A DNA stretch of 64,000 nucleotides from Pseudomonas sp. Irchel 3A7 (GTDB taxonomy: Bacteria > Pseudomonadota > Gammaproteobacteria > Pseudomonadales > Pseudomonadaceae). This document shows positions 18,225 to 27,006 of this stretch, in pieces; the first letter of the stretch is position 1, and each line of letters starts with the position of its first letter. The DNA is taken from the NCBI RefSeq assembly GCF_900187565.1, contig NZ_FYED01000010.1:1-64000 (forward strand). Reading direction: 5' to 3'. Under the pieces are notes generated by a model that ran no database searches, was not told the DNA's origin, and saw nothing but the letters and a program-made list of their open reading frames with translations. The translations under genes were made by a program, and so were the position numbers.

Positions 18225-18605
18225 ATGGCCAATCAAGACATCACCTTCACGCCCGATCCTGACCAGGATTCCATTTCATCCGACGTCGCCGCGTTCAACG
18301 GCATCCTGATGTCCACCCAGATCCCGACCCGCGCCGACGGCAGCCTGGAACTGGGCGACATTACCCTGCAGAGCGAATGCACCCTGCAAGCGCTCAAGGT
18401 CGCGCTGGATCGCGCGGGCAGTTCCATGGACCGCGTCATGCATTTGACCATCTACCTCACCGACATGGCCGACCGCGCCGCCTTCAACGAAGTCTACAAA
18501 CGCTACTTCGCCAAGCCATGGCCAGTGCGCGCCGCCGTTGGCGTGGCCGCCCTGGCGGTCGAAGGCATGAAGGTGGAAGTCGTCGCCATGGCGGCCAAGG
18601 CCTGA
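18225..18605 (+). CDS. RidA family protein
   Basis: This 126-residue YjgF/YER057c/UK114 fold protein has VRAAVGVAALAVEGMKVEVVAMA at the C-terminus (the R-x-A-x-G-V pattern) and NEVYKRYFAKPWP before it. RidA proteins hydrolyse reactive enamine/imine intermediates. The key Arg is present in PVRAAVG. ATG 18225 follows CAAGAGAGCCCC. It lies 79 bp after the exported deiminase and may be its operon partner, dealing with imines from amine catabolism (inference). Confidence 0.88.
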   Translation: MANQDITFTPDPDQDSISSDVAAFNGILMSTQIPTRADGSLELGDITLQSECTLQALKVALDRAGSSMDRVMHLTIYLTDMADRAAFNEVYKRYFAKPWPVRAAVGVAALAVEGMKVEVVAMAAKA

Positions 18606-18634
18606 TTACGTTGCTACATACAACGACATAACCC

Positions 18635-18724
18635 TGTGGGAGCGAGCCTGCTCGCGAAGAGGGCGGCACATACAACATCAATGCTGACTGACCCGCCGCT
18701 TTCGCGAGCAGGCTCGCTCCCACA
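18635..18724. repeat. REPIN (GTGGGAGCGAGCCTGCTCGCGAA type)
   Basis: TGTGGGAGCGAGCCTGCTCGCGAA pairs with TTCGCGAGCAGGCTCGCTCCCACA across about 45 bp. It separates the RidA gene from rlhA. Confidence 0.85.
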
Positions 18725-18866
18725 ATGATCATTCGTCGCAGCTAAAATCCGGGCTCCCACAAGGATTTGCTCCATCTGGCTGCCACCCGGCAGCACACGG
18801 ATGCCCATCAGGCATTTCGCCGCTACAATGCGCCCCTCGACCGTGACAGCCTGACTAAAAAAAACT

Positions 18867-20864
18867 ATGTCCTTGCCCAAGCATCACCTGGAATTGCTCA
18901 GCCCCGCCCGCGACGTAGCCATCGCCCGCGAGGCCATCCTGCATGGCGCCGACGCCGTGTACCTCGGCGGCCCGAGCTTCGGCGCGCGCCACAACGCCTG
19001 CAACGAAGTGAGCGATATCGCCGGCCTGGTGGAGTTCGCCCATCGCTACCACGCCCGGGTGTTCACCACCATCAACACCATCCTGCACGACAACGAACTG
19101 GAGCCGGCGCGCAAGCTGATCCACGAGTTGTACGATGCCGGTGTCGATGCGTTGATCGTCCAGGATCTGGGCGTGATGGAGCTCGACATCCCGCCGATCG
19201 AGCTGCACGCCAGCACCCAGACCGACATCCGCACCCTGGCGCGGGCGAAGTTCCTCGATCAGGCCGGTTTCTCGCAACTGGTCCTGGCCCGCGAGCTGAA
19301 CCTTCAGGAAATCCGCGCCATCGCCGACGAGACCGACGCCGCGATCGAGTTTTTCATCCATGGCGCGCTGTGCGTGGCGTTCTCCGGCCAGTGCAACATT
19401 TCCCACGCGCAGACCGGTCGCAGTGCCAACCGTGGCGACTGTTCCCAGGCCTGCCGTCTGCCGTACACCCTCAAGGATGACCAGGGCCGCGTCGTCGCCT
19501 ACGAAAAGCACCTGCTGTCGATGAAAGACAACAACCAGAGCGCCAACATCCGCGCCCTGGTGGAAGCCGGCGTGCGTTCGTTCAAGATCGAAGGGCGCTA
19601 CAAGGACATGGGTTATGTGAAGAACATCACTGCCTATTACCGCCAGCGCCTGGATGATGTGCTCGAAGATCGCCCGGACCTGGCTCGTGCTTCCAGCGGC
19701 CGCACCGCGCACTTCTTCGTGCCCGACCCGGACAAGACCTTCCACCGTGGCAGCACCGACTACTTCGTCAGCGACCGCAAGATCGACATCGGCGCCTTCG
19801 ACTCGCCGACCTTCACCGGCCTGCCGGTGGGCGTGGTGGAAAAAGTCGGCAAGCGCGACCTGATCGTTGTCACCCAGGAACCACTGTCCAACGGCGACGG
19901 ACTCAATGTGCTGGTCAAGCGCGAGGTGGTGGGCTGGCGGACCAACATTGCCGAACCAAGAGGCGAGTTCGAAGAGGACGGCGAAAAGCGTTACCGCTAC
20001 CGCGTCGAACCCAACGAGATGCCTAAAGGTCTGCACCAGTTGCGCCCGAATCATCCACTGAGCCGCAACCTGGACCACAACTGGCAGCAAGCCCTGCAGA
20101 AGACCTCCGCCGAACGTCGCATCGGCCTGGCCTGGGTCGCGCGCCTGGACGAGCAGCGTCTGCAACTCACCGCCACCAGCGAGGAGGGCGTCAGCGCCAG
20201 CGTGTCCCTGGACGGTCCGTTCGGCCTGGCCAACAAGCCGGAGCAGGCGCTGGAGCAACTGCGCGACCTGCTCGGTCAACTGGGCACCACCGAATACCAC
20301 GCCACCGACGTCGCACTGGATGCACCGCAGGCGTACTTCATCCCCAACTCGCAGCTCAAGGCCTTGCGCCGCGAAGTGATCGAAGCGCTGACGGCGGCCC
20401 GGCTGCTGGCCCACCCTCGGGGCGGCCGCAAGGCCGAAACCAATCCGCCGCCGGTCTACCCGGAGTCGCACCTGTCGTTCCTGGCCAACGTCTACAACCA
20501 GAAGGCCCGTGATTTCTATCATCGTCACGGGGTCAAGCTGATCGACGCGGCGTATGAGGCCCACGAGGAGACGGGTGAAGTGCCGGTGATGATCACCAAG
20601 CATTGCCTGCGCTTCTCCTTCAACCTCTGCCCGAAACAAGCCAAGGGCGTCACCGGCGTGCGCACCAAGGTGGCGCCGATGCAGCTGATTCACGGCGATG
20701 AAGTGCTGACGCTGAAGTTCGACTGCAAGCCTTGCGAGATGCACGTGATCGGCAAGATGAAGGGCCACATCCTCGACCTGCCGCAACCGGGCAGCGTCCA
20801 GCCCGTGGTCGGCTACATCAGCCCCGACGACCTGCTCAAAACCATCCCCCGCGCCCCGCACTAA
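18867..20864 (+). CDS. rlhA: U32 family protein, 23S rRNA C2501 hydroxylation factor
   Basis: The 665-residue protein matches the long U32 peptidase-family member RlhA (formerly YdcP; E. coli protein about 650 residues) along its length. It opens with HLELLSPARD and AILHGADAVYLGG, has the conserved FIHGALCVAFSGQC region, the cluster-type cysteines CSQACRLPYTL, and a C-terminal NLCPKQAKG/CKPCEMH segment. RlhA is required for 5-hydroxylation of C2501 in 23S rRNA. The length excludes the shorter tRNA paralogue TrhP. There is no clear ribosome-binding site before ATG 18867, only CTAAAAAAAACT. Confidence 0.88.
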   Translation: MSLPKHHLELLSPARDVAIAREAILHGADAVYLGGPSFGARHNACNEVSDIAGLVEFAHRYHARVFTTINTILHDNELEPARKLIHELYDAGVDALIVQDLGVMELDIPPIELHASTQTDIRTLARAKFLDQAGFSQLVLARELNLQEIRAIADETDAAIEFFIHGALCVAFSGQCNISHAQTGRSANRGDCSQACRLPYTLKDDQGRVVAYEKHLLSMKDNNQSANIRALVEAGVRSFKIEGRYKDMGYVKNITAYYRQRLDDVLEDRPDLARASSGRTAHFFVPDPDKTFHRGSTDYFVSDRKIDIGAFDSPTFTGLPVGVVEKVGKRDLIVVTQEPLSNGDGLNVLVKREVVGWRTNIAEPRGEFEEDGEKRYRYRVEPNEMPKGLHQLRPNHPLSRNLDHNWQQALQKTSAERRIGLAWVARLDEQRLQLTATSEEGVSASVSLDGPFGLANKPEQALEQLRDLLGQLGTTEYHATDVALDAPQAYFIPNSQLKALRREVIEALTAARLLAHPRGGRKAETNPPPVYPESHLSFLANVYNQKARDFYHRHGVKLIDAAYEAHEETGEVPVMITKHCLRFSFNLCPKQAKGVTGVRTKVAPMQLIHGDEVLTLKFDCKPCEMHVIGKMKGHILDLPQPGSVQPVVGYISPDDLLKTIPRAPH

Positions 20865-20876
20865 GGGCTCAAACCC

Positions 20877-21517
20877 TGTGGGAGCGAGCCTGCTCGCGAA
20901 GAGGGCGGTACATCCAACATCATTGTTGACTGACCCACCGCCTTCGCGAGCAGGCTCGCTCCCACAGGGGCATCAGCTGTCGACCCCGAAATCTGAATAC
21001 ACATCGAATCCCTTGTGGGAGCGAGCCTGCTCGCGAGACGGCATCACATTCAACATCATTGTTGACTGACCCACCGCTTTCGCGAGCAGTCCCGCTCTCA
21101 CAAGGGGCATCAGCTGTCGACCCCGAAATCTGAATACACACCGAATCCCTTGTGGGAGCGAGCCTGCTCGCGAAGACGGCATCACATTCAACATCAATGT
21201 TGACTGACCCACCGCTTTCGCGAGCAGGCTCGCTCCCACAGGGGGCATCAGCTGTCGACCCCGAAATCTGAATACACATCGAATCCCTTGTGGGAGCGAG
21301 CCTGCTCGCGAAGAGGGCGGTACATCCAACATCATTGTTGACTGACCCACCGCTTTCGCGAGCAGGCTCGCTCCCACAGGGGGCATCAGCTGTCGACCCC
21401 GAAATCTGAATACACACCGAATCCCTTGTGGGAGTGAGCCTGCTCGCGAAGAGGGCGGTACATCCAACATCATTGTTGACTGACCCACCGCTTTCGCGAG
21501 CAGGCCCGCTCTCACAA
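20877..21517. repeat. tandem REPIN array, five units of about 138 bp
   Basis: Five REPINs of the GTGGGAGCGAGCCTGCTCGCGAA type repeat every 137-139 bp. They are joined by a conserved spacer reading GGCATCAGCTGTCGACCCCG and on through AATCTGAATACACA. The last unit has lost part of the spacer. Units differ by a few bases, mostly in the REPIN loop. The spacer differs from that of the array at 8324, so the two arrays amplified independently. No gene lies within. Confidence 0.9.
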
Positions 21518-21626
21518 GGGGGCATTTGTCGAACCCGAAATCCGGCTGAGAACTCTCCTGCACTGGCAGCCCGGCCCGGCTGTGCTAGCGTTTTGAGGTT
21601 GCCCCTCATATGCGAGAGCCACTGCC

Positions 21627-22499
21627 ATGGACGAAACAATCGTTAACGTAACCACCGAGAAATTCAACGCGCTCATTGCCGTGGTGCAGGCTTATGGCGT
21701 GGCTTTCGCGGTCAAGATGCTGACCGCCATTGCCTTCTGGATCGTCGGCCGCTGGTTGATCGGCTTTGCCGTCGGCATGGTGCAGAAAGCCTTGGGCAAG
21801 CAGAAAGTCGATCCGACCGTGTTGCGCTATGTCGGTTCGGCCATCACCGTGACGCTGAACATCATCCTGGTGATCGCCATCCTCGGTTACCTCGGCATGC
21901 AGACCACCACCTTCGCCGCGCTGCTTGCTGCCGTCGGCCTGGCGATCGGCATGGCCTGGTCGGGGCTGCTGGCGAACCTGGCGGCCGGTGCTTTCATCAT
22001 TGTGCTGCGTCCGTTCAAGGTCGGTGACTTCATCTCGGCGGGCGGGGTTGTCGGCACCGTCACCGAGATCGGCCTGTTCGCGACCGCGATCAACACCCCG
22101 GACAACGTGCTGACCCTGGTGGGCAACAACAAGATCTTCAGCGACAACATCCAGAACTTCACCCACAACCCGTTCCGCCGCGTCGAACTCAAGGCGCAAC
22201 TGTCCGGCGCCGCCGACTGGAAAGCGGCCGCGGCCTTGCTGAAAGAGAAGATTGCCGCCATCCCCAATGTGCTCGAAACCCCTGCGGTCGACGTGGAAAT
22301 CCTCGAGTTCAACCTGGTCGGGCCGGTGTTGGCGGTGCGTCCGTACTGTCACAACGAGCACTATTGGCAGGTGTATTTCGACACCAACCGCATCATCAAA
22401 GATGCCCTCGGAGAGGCCGGTTTCCCGGCGCCGATGCCGGCACAGACCGTGATCTTCCAGCAGGGCGCCGCGCTGCCTGGCGGGCTGGCCAAAGAGTGA
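21627..22499 (+). CDS. mscS: small-conductance mechanosensitive channel (MscS family)
   Basis: The 290-residue length and architecture are those of E. coli-type MscS. Three N-terminal membrane helices are followed by the pore helix region (about 93-125, GLAIGMAWSGLLANLAAG) and the beta domain with RPFKVGDFI. The C-terminal vestibule domain ends near residue 280. The channel opens on membrane tension to release solutes during hypo-osmotic shock. It stands alone between a REPIN array and a leftward RidA gene. Confidence 0.93.
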   Translation: MDETIVNVTTEKFNALIAVVQAYGVAFAVKMLTAIAFWIVGRWLIGFAVGMVQKALGKQKVDPTVLRYVGSAITVTLNIILVIAILGYLGMQTTTFAALLAAVGLAIGMAWSGLLANLAAGAFIIVLRPFKVGDFISAGGVVGTVTEIGLFATAINTPDNVLTLVGNNKIFSDNIQNFTHNPFRRVELKAQLSGAADWKAAAALLKEKIAAIPNVLETPAVDVEILEFNLVGPVLAVRPYCHNEHYWQVYFDTNRIIKDALGEAGFPAPMPAQTVIFQQGAALPGGLAKE

Positions 22500-22506
22500 C
22501 CGCCGC

Positions 22507-22911
22507 TCAGCTTCCCGCGGTTTCGGGAAGCCTGGCGATAACCTTGATCTCGAACTGGAAGCCATAGAGCCAGGTGACGCCGACGGCGGTCAACGTCGGG
22601 TGCGGCGCCTGGCCCCAGAACTCGGGTACCACCTTCCAGATCGTCTCGAACCTTGTTTCGGGATCGACGATGAAGACGGTGATGTCTACCACATCATCGA
22701 AGCTGCAACCGGCAGCGCCCAGAATCCCATTCAGGTTGTTGAACGCTTGCCGGACCTGGGTCTCCAGATCCGGTTCGGGCGAGCCATCTTCGCGACTGCC
22801 CACTTGCCCCGAAACGAACAAAAAGCCATTGGAGCGGATCGCCGGCGAGTAGCGATTGCGCTCATACAGCGCCTGGCGGCCGGGTGGAAAAACAACATCA
22901 CGCTTTGTCAT
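22507..22911 (-). CDS. RidA family protein
   Basis: This is a RidA/YjgF-like protein of about 134 residues. RSNGFLFVSGQVG lies near residue 28, and PHPTLTAVGVTWLYG takes the place of the usual R-x-A-x-G-V. The catalytic Arg of canonical RidA is replaced (PTLTAVG), so imine deaminase activity is doubtful. Start ATG 22911 has GGAGG five bases upstream; a start at 22923 would overlap that site. Its Shine-Dalgarno lies in a hairpin (separate entry). It is divergent from a LysR gene that probably controls it. Confidence 0.88.
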   Translation of the reverse strand: MTKRDVVFPPGRQALYERNRYSPAIRSNGFLFVSGQVGSREDGSPEPDLETQVRQAFNNLNGILGAAGCSFDDVVDITVFIVDPETRFETIWKVVPEFWGQAPHPTLTAVGVTWLYGFQFEIKVIARLPETAGS

Positions 22912-22917
22912 ACAGAC

Positions 22918-22959
22918 CTCCATCAGCGGATCAAAACCGATCCGCGGTTAACGATGGAG
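22918..22959 (-). promoter_or_regulatory. leader hairpin covering the ridA ribosome-binding site
   Basis: On the leftward transcript CTCCAT (22959-22954) can pair with ATGGAG (22923-22918), which contains most of the GGAGG ribosome site. An inner stem pairs GCGGATC with GATCCGC around a six-base loop (22926-22945). Together they form a nested hairpin that would mask initiation. Seen in sequence; any regulatory role is inference. As DNA, the inner palindrome could instead be an operator for the divergent LysR regulator. Confidence 0.4.
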
Positions 22960-23052
22960 GGACTGTAGGTCCACGGGCTTGCCGGATAAACGCGCAACTG
23001 CAACTATCACTGTTTGTAAATACCAAACAATCCGCTAGCTATTGGGGCAGGT

Positions 23053-23985
23053 ATGGACCGTTTCGATGCGATGCAGGCATTTGCCCGGGTGGTGGAGGCG
23101 GGCAGCTTCACCAAGGCTGCCGAAACCCTGCACATGAGCAAGACCAGCGTGACGCAATTGGTGCAGCAACTGGAGGCACGCTTGCGGGTGAAATTGCTCA
23201 ACCGCACCACGCGCAAGGTCAACGTCACTGCCGATGGCGCGGTCTATTACGAGCGCGTGGTGCGTCTGTTGGCCGACCTGGACGATGCCGAAACCAGCCT
23301 GTCGGGTGCCTCGGCAGTACCCAGGGGCCGACTGCGGGTGGATGTGCCCAGCCCGCTGGCGAGCATGATCCTGGTCCCGGCACTGCCTGATTTTCACGCC
23401 CGATATCCCGACATCCAGATCGACATGGGCGTCAGTGACCGCATCGTCGATCTGATTGATGAGAACGTCGATTGCGTAGTACGCGGCGGCGAGCTCAGCG
23501 ATCAGTCACTGATGGCGAGGCGGGTGGGGGACTTGCAGCTCGGGGTGTTTGCAGCGCCGAGTTATCTGGAACGAATGGGTAAACCCTTGCATCCACGGGA
23601 ACTGGAAGATTCCGATCATCGTATCGTCGGCTTCCTGTGGGCGCGTACCGGCCGGGCATTGCCATACGCCATGCGCAATGCCAGCGAGAGTGTGCAGATC
23701 AGAGGTCGCTACGTGCTGGCCGTCGACGATGGCAATGCGTACATCGCGGCAGGCCTGGCCGGGATGGGGGTTCTCTGGTTGCCCGACTACATGTCCAGGC
23801 CCCATTTGGCGCGGGGCGAACTGGTGCCCCTGTTCGAAGACTGGCGCCTCGATCCAATGCCGATCTACGTGGCCTTTCCTCCCAACCGGCATATCAGCCG
23901 CAAGGTACGCGTGTTCATCGATTGGGTCGCCGAGCTGATGGCTCAACATGCGCCGATTACCGCCCCGGGTGGTTCAGGAGTCTGA
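23053..23985 (+). CDS. LysR family transcriptional regulator
   Basis: The 310-residue LTTR has the helix-turn-helix at 5-60 (FTKAAETLHMSKTSVTQLVQ) and belongs to the CrgA/DmlR-like group by its NRTTRKVNVTADGA stretch. The effector-binding domain spans about 90-300. It is divergent from the RidA-like gene with a 141-bp intergenic region containing two nested palindromes, so that gene is the most likely target. Its end overlaps the convergent gene by 12 bp. Confidence 0.9.
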   Translation: MDRFDAMQAFARVVEAGSFTKAAETLHMSKTSVTQLVQQLEARLRVKLLNRTTRKVNVTADGAVYYERVVRLLADLDDAETSLSGASAVPRGRLRVDVPSPLASMILVPALPDFHARYPDIQIDMGVSDRIVDLIDENVDCVVRGGELSDQSLMARRVGDLQLGVFAAPSYLERMGKPLHPRELEDSDHRIVGFLWARTGRALPYAMRNASESVQIRGRYVLAVDDGNAYIAAGLAGMGVLWLPDYMSRPHLARGELVPLFEDWRLDPMPIYVAFPPNRHISRKVRVFIDWVAELMAQHAPITAPGGSGV

Positions 23986-24432
23986 AGCCGATGTCCGGTG
24001 ATTACGGTTTCGCCCTCGAACGCGATTGATCGCCAGCAGGCAACCGCCGATCAACAACGCTGCGGCGGCCACCAGCAGCGGAGAAGGGCGTTGTACATAT
24101 CGCTGAACAGGACGGCCATCGATCACTGGCAGGGGTAGATCTGCCTGGGCGCGGAACGGCTCTTCGCTCAATGTCAGGCGCGCGCCATCGGCCAGGGTCA
24201 AGGTCAGGTCTTCGATGGTGCCGGCAACCCGGCCGGGAAACACCGGCTCGCCTGTCGGGTCGAGTTGGTCGTACAGAAATTGCTGGCCTTCGAGCCAGCC
24301 GACGGCGGTTTGTAATTCGGGCTCCAGGTAGTACTTTGCGTCGAGAAAGAAACCGGGAAAATGATGGGCACGCTCAACGCTTTCGACGATGTAACGCTCA
24401 CCCGGTTTCATGCCGGTTGATGGGGCAATCAT
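23974..24432 (-). CDS. hypothetical protein with C-terminal membrane helix
   Basis: This 152-residue protein is not recognised. A soluble N-terminal part of about 110 residues (MKPGERYIVESVERAHHFPGFF) is followed by one hydrophobic helix (about 118-136) and a basic tail. There is no signal peptide, so the protein may be tail-anchored with a cytoplasmic domain. GGAGG eight bases before the ATG supports the start. It lies downstream of, and on the same strand as, the hemerythrin gene, with a gap of about 107 bp. Confidence 0.6.
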   Translation of the reverse strand: MIAPSTGMKPGERYIVESVERAHHFPGFFLDAKYYLEPELQTAVGWLEGQQFLYDQLDPTGEPVFPGRVAGTIEDLTLTLADGARLTLSEEPFRAQADLPLPVIDGRPVQRYVQRPSPLLVAAAALLIGGCLLAINRVRGRNRNHRTSASDS

Positions 24433-24539
24433 GGTGAAGTCCTCCGTCCTGCGGGTGATAAATCAAGAAACCCGCCATGAAGATAGCGGGCTTCAGGTTT
24501 GCAGAAACTGACGCGCCGGAGTGACCAGCGTTGTCGCGG

Positions 24540-25016
24540 TCAGGCTGCGATGTTGCCGCCGTTCAGTTCTTTTTTACAGGCTGCTTTCATCGTCTCCATC
24601 TGTTTGCCCAACTCCTCAAGTTGCGCTTTGCCCAAGAGCTTCCTGGCCTCGGGGAACATCTCTTTTTCCTCTTCTTCGATGTGATGCTCAAGTAGCTCCT
24701 TGACCACTTTTGCGCGTCCGGAAAACTCGACGCTGGCGGGATCGGTCATCTTGAGGTCCGGCATGACCAGCGAGTCGACCGTGCGGTGTTCTTCCTTGGC
24801 CTCGTAGTACATTTTTTCCTGTTCTTTACCGCCGGCTTTTTTGTAGGCAGGGTAGAGAATCTCTTCTTCGAGCCTGGTATGGATCGTGATTTCCATCTCC
24901 AGTTTTGCAAGCAGCTCGGCGCGTTTTTTTACCGCGCGTTCAGTTGAATCTTCCAACTGGGTCAGGATGCCTTTCACTCGTTCATGGTCGGCTTGGAGCA
25001 TGTCGATGGCGTTCAT
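24540..25016 (-). CDS. hemerythrin HHE domain protein
   Basis: This 158-residue all-helical protein has the hemerythrin pattern of spaced His and carboxylates: LQADHERV, TIHTRLEEEILYP, AKEEHRTVD and LLEHHIEEEEKEMFP. These domains bind a diiron centre and sense or handle O2, NO or iron. The C-terminal 20 residues are Lys/Glu-rich and not conserved in the fold. The upstream gap 25017-25366 contains no gene that I can support. Confidence 0.9.
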   Translation of the reverse strand: MNAIDMLQADHERVKGILTQLEDSTERAVKKRAELLAKLEMEITIHTRLEEEILYPAYKKAGGKEQEKMYYEAKEEHRTVDSLVMPDLKMTDPASVEFSGRAKVVKELLEHHIEEEEKEMFPEARKLLGKAQLEELGKQMETMKAACKKELNGGNIAA

Positions 25017-25366
25017 TATCTTGCCTCACTGTCACGGAAAGTGTTGCGCCGGTCTAAGCCGGCACCCCTGGTTTCCAAACATAGGCAGCATTGACTGTGC
25101 CAATCGAATCGTGGGCGTAAATCCCCTTGTAATCAGTGAGTTATTTTCCATGGAGGTTGAGCCGCGCCATGCAGGCTGCACGAATGGCGCTTTGCGCGCA
25201 TTGCAAATAGCGGGTATCGGATCACTGGAAAAAGGACAGCGCGTCGCGGCGGGCGAGCCATGAAGCGTAGATTGATGCCGCTCGTCAATTCGAATGCACG
25301 CCTGCGCCCCCGCCTCTTCAAACCTGTACGACCCGGCGTTTCCGGACCTTTTTTGTAGAGGTGGGT

Positions 25367-25606
25367 ATGACTACCGATTCGACTTTCCAGGACAACATGC
25401 AGCGGCAGGATCAGGCGCAGGATTCCGTTCCTTCCCGGCCCGAGCCCGATTCACCGTCGCTCAATCCCGACGACCCGGGCAAATACGATCCGCTGACCAC
25501 GCCGGATCCCGGTACCGTCCAACGCCCGGAAGACTGGGATGATCTGGCGGGGAGGGAGCTGCCGGAGGCTGATGAGCAAACGCCGCTGTCCGACGATAGA
25601 CGCTAG
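25367..25606 (+). CDS. small hydrophilic protein
   Basis: This 79-residue Asp/Pro/Gln-rich protein has no membrane segment and is probably disordered (DPDDPGKYDPLTTPDPGT). I do not recognise a family. GAGGTGGGT just before ATG 25367 supports the start. It is 11 bp upstream of the diiron oxidase-like gene and so is probably the first gene of that operon. Confidence 0.6.
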   Translation: MTTDSTFQDNMQRQDQAQDSVPSRPEPDSPSLNPDDPGKYDPLTTPDPGTVQRPEDWDDLAGRELPEADEQTPLSDDRR

Positions 25607-25617
25607 AGGAGCGGGTC

Positions 25618-26991
25618 ATGACCGTATTCAATGCCTTGACCGGCTCTCCCTCGCCGCTTGCGGGGTCCAGCGACGTGCGCGAACTGTATGGCGTGCTGTA
25701 CCGCAATGCTCCGCACGCTCAAGAGCAGGCCGAAGCCTTTTTGCGGCAGCAGCTGGCCCGCGCCGCCCAACTCCCTTGCGATCTGCCCGACACACCGCAA
25801 CATCTGGCAGCCTGGGCCGAACGGCATTGCGCCGACGTCGCTCGCGACTACGCCGGCTACCTCGTCGAGCGCCAGCAGGGAGCGGGGCGCCGTTATTTTC
25901 AGAACAAGGCCCACGCCTTGTATTTCCTGCAACGGGTCGCACCGACCAAAGAGGTCGACGGTGCCTGGCTGCAGGGGGTATTGGAGCACTGGCAGGACTA
26001 CCGCTTCGATGGCCTGCTGACCACCTACCTTGAAGAGTTGGGCAAGGGTGATCCCCGGCAGAACCATGTGTCGATCTATCGCACACTGCTGGCCGAACAG
26101 GGCTGTGACGATCAGCAAGGCCTGAATGACGAGCACTTTGTGCAGGGCGCGATGCAACTGGCGCTGGGCAGTTGCAGCGCCGCCTTCATGCCGGAGGTGA
26201 TCGGCTACAACCTGGGCTACGAGCAATTACCGTTGCACCTGTTGATCAGCGCCCATGAATTGCGGGAATTGGGTATCGACCCGTACTACTTCACCTTGCA
26301 TGTGACCATCGACAACGTCAGCAGCGGTCATGGGCGCAAGGCGGTCCAGTCGCTGCTGGAACTGTTGCCCCTGGATGGGGGCAGGGACGAGTTCTATCGG
26401 CGCGTGACCCTGGGCTATCGCCTCAACGATCTGGGCCTCGGTTCGACTGCCATCATTAAAGCCTTTGAGCTGGAGCGCGAAGTGATCGCCATGCTTGAAC
26501 GCAAGCGTGGCTTCGGTCAGCACATGCATTCCGACTACTGCAAGGTCGAAGGGCAAACCATCAACCAGTGGTTGTCGTCGCCTGGTCATATCGAGGATTT
26601 TCTCGCAGCCCTGCAGCGCAAGGGTTGGATCAAGCGTCATCGTCCACCGCAGGAAAGTCGATTCTGGCAATTGATCGAGGGCAGTACGGCGGCGATGTTT
26701 GGCGTGTTCGATGGTTACGAAAAACAGTTGATCCACGACTGGATCGCCGGTGATGGGCAAGATCCCAAACGGCAGCCAGCGCCGCTACGGGATCACAGCA
26801 GCAATAGCGTTGAACGTGCAGGTACGGCGGATGATCCGGAACTCAAGGCGTTACAGGCCAGCCTGCACCACCAGTCGCCGCGCCAGGAACTTGAATCACT
26901 GATGCCCTGGCTGTTGGCACAACGGCACCATCGCCCGGCGGGGTTGTTCGCCACCCGGCGCTTCATCGAACTGCGTTCGCGGTTACGCTGA
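25618..26991 (+). CDS. heme-oxygenase-like diiron oxidase (iron-containing redox enzyme)
   Basis: The 457-residue protein belongs to the iron-containing redox enzyme (HDO-type) family. The metal ligand pattern can be read: YLEELGKGDPRQNH (Glu and His), then HELRELGIDPYYFTLH and TIDNVSSGH (F-x2-H-x3-D-x5-H). Members such as UndA and SznF cleave C-C or oxidise C-N bonds with O2. A C-terminal extension of about 150 residues follows the core. A methyltransferase gene lies 15 bp downstream, suggesting a two-step modification. The substrate is unknown. Confidence 0.8.
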   Translation: MTVFNALTGSPSPLAGSSDVRELYGVLYRNAPHAQEQAEAFLRQQLARAAQLPCDLPDTPQHLAAWAERHCADVARDYAGYLVERQQGAGRRYFQNKAHALYFLQRVAPTKEVDGAWLQGVLEHWQDYRFDGLLTTYLEELGKGDPRQNHVSIYRTLLAEQGCDDQQGLNDEHFVQGAMQLALGSCSAAFMPEVIGYNLGYEQLPLHLLISAHELRELGIDPYYFTLHVTIDNVSSGHGRKAVQSLLELLPLDGGRDEFYRRVTLGYRLNDLGLGSTAIIKAFELEREVIAMLERKRGFGQHMHSDYCKVEGQTINQWLSSPGHIEDFLAALQRKGWIKRHRPPQESRFWQLIEGSTAAMFGVFDGYEKQLIHDWIAGDGQDPKRQPAPLRDHSSNSVERAGTADDPELKALQASLHHQSPRQELESLMPWLLAQRHHRPAGLFATRRFIELRSRLR

Positions 26992-27006
26992 CTCAAGGAG
27001 TGTTGA

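Noticed and set aside
18855..20861. 668-codon open frame antisense to rlhA
   Set aside because: GC-rich third positions of rlhA create long antisense frames; the antisense product is low-complexity His/Gln/Arg/Val sequence with no recognisable domain, while rlhA matches its family throughout.
8324..21517. Regular repeats at 8324-8821 and 20877-21517 as CRISPR arrays
   Set aside because: Period of 136-138 bp, palindromic REP arms, and spacers that are themselves repeated rather than unique; no cas genes in the window.
20920..21639. Long repetitive open frames (SEPARESGG repeats) in the second REPIN array
   Set aside because: The peptide repeat is simply the translated REPIN unit; no ribosome site and frames shift with unit length.
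24465..24495. CCCGC...GCGGG hairpin between two leftward genes as a terminator
   Set aside because: Short five-base stem, long loop and no T-run on either strand.
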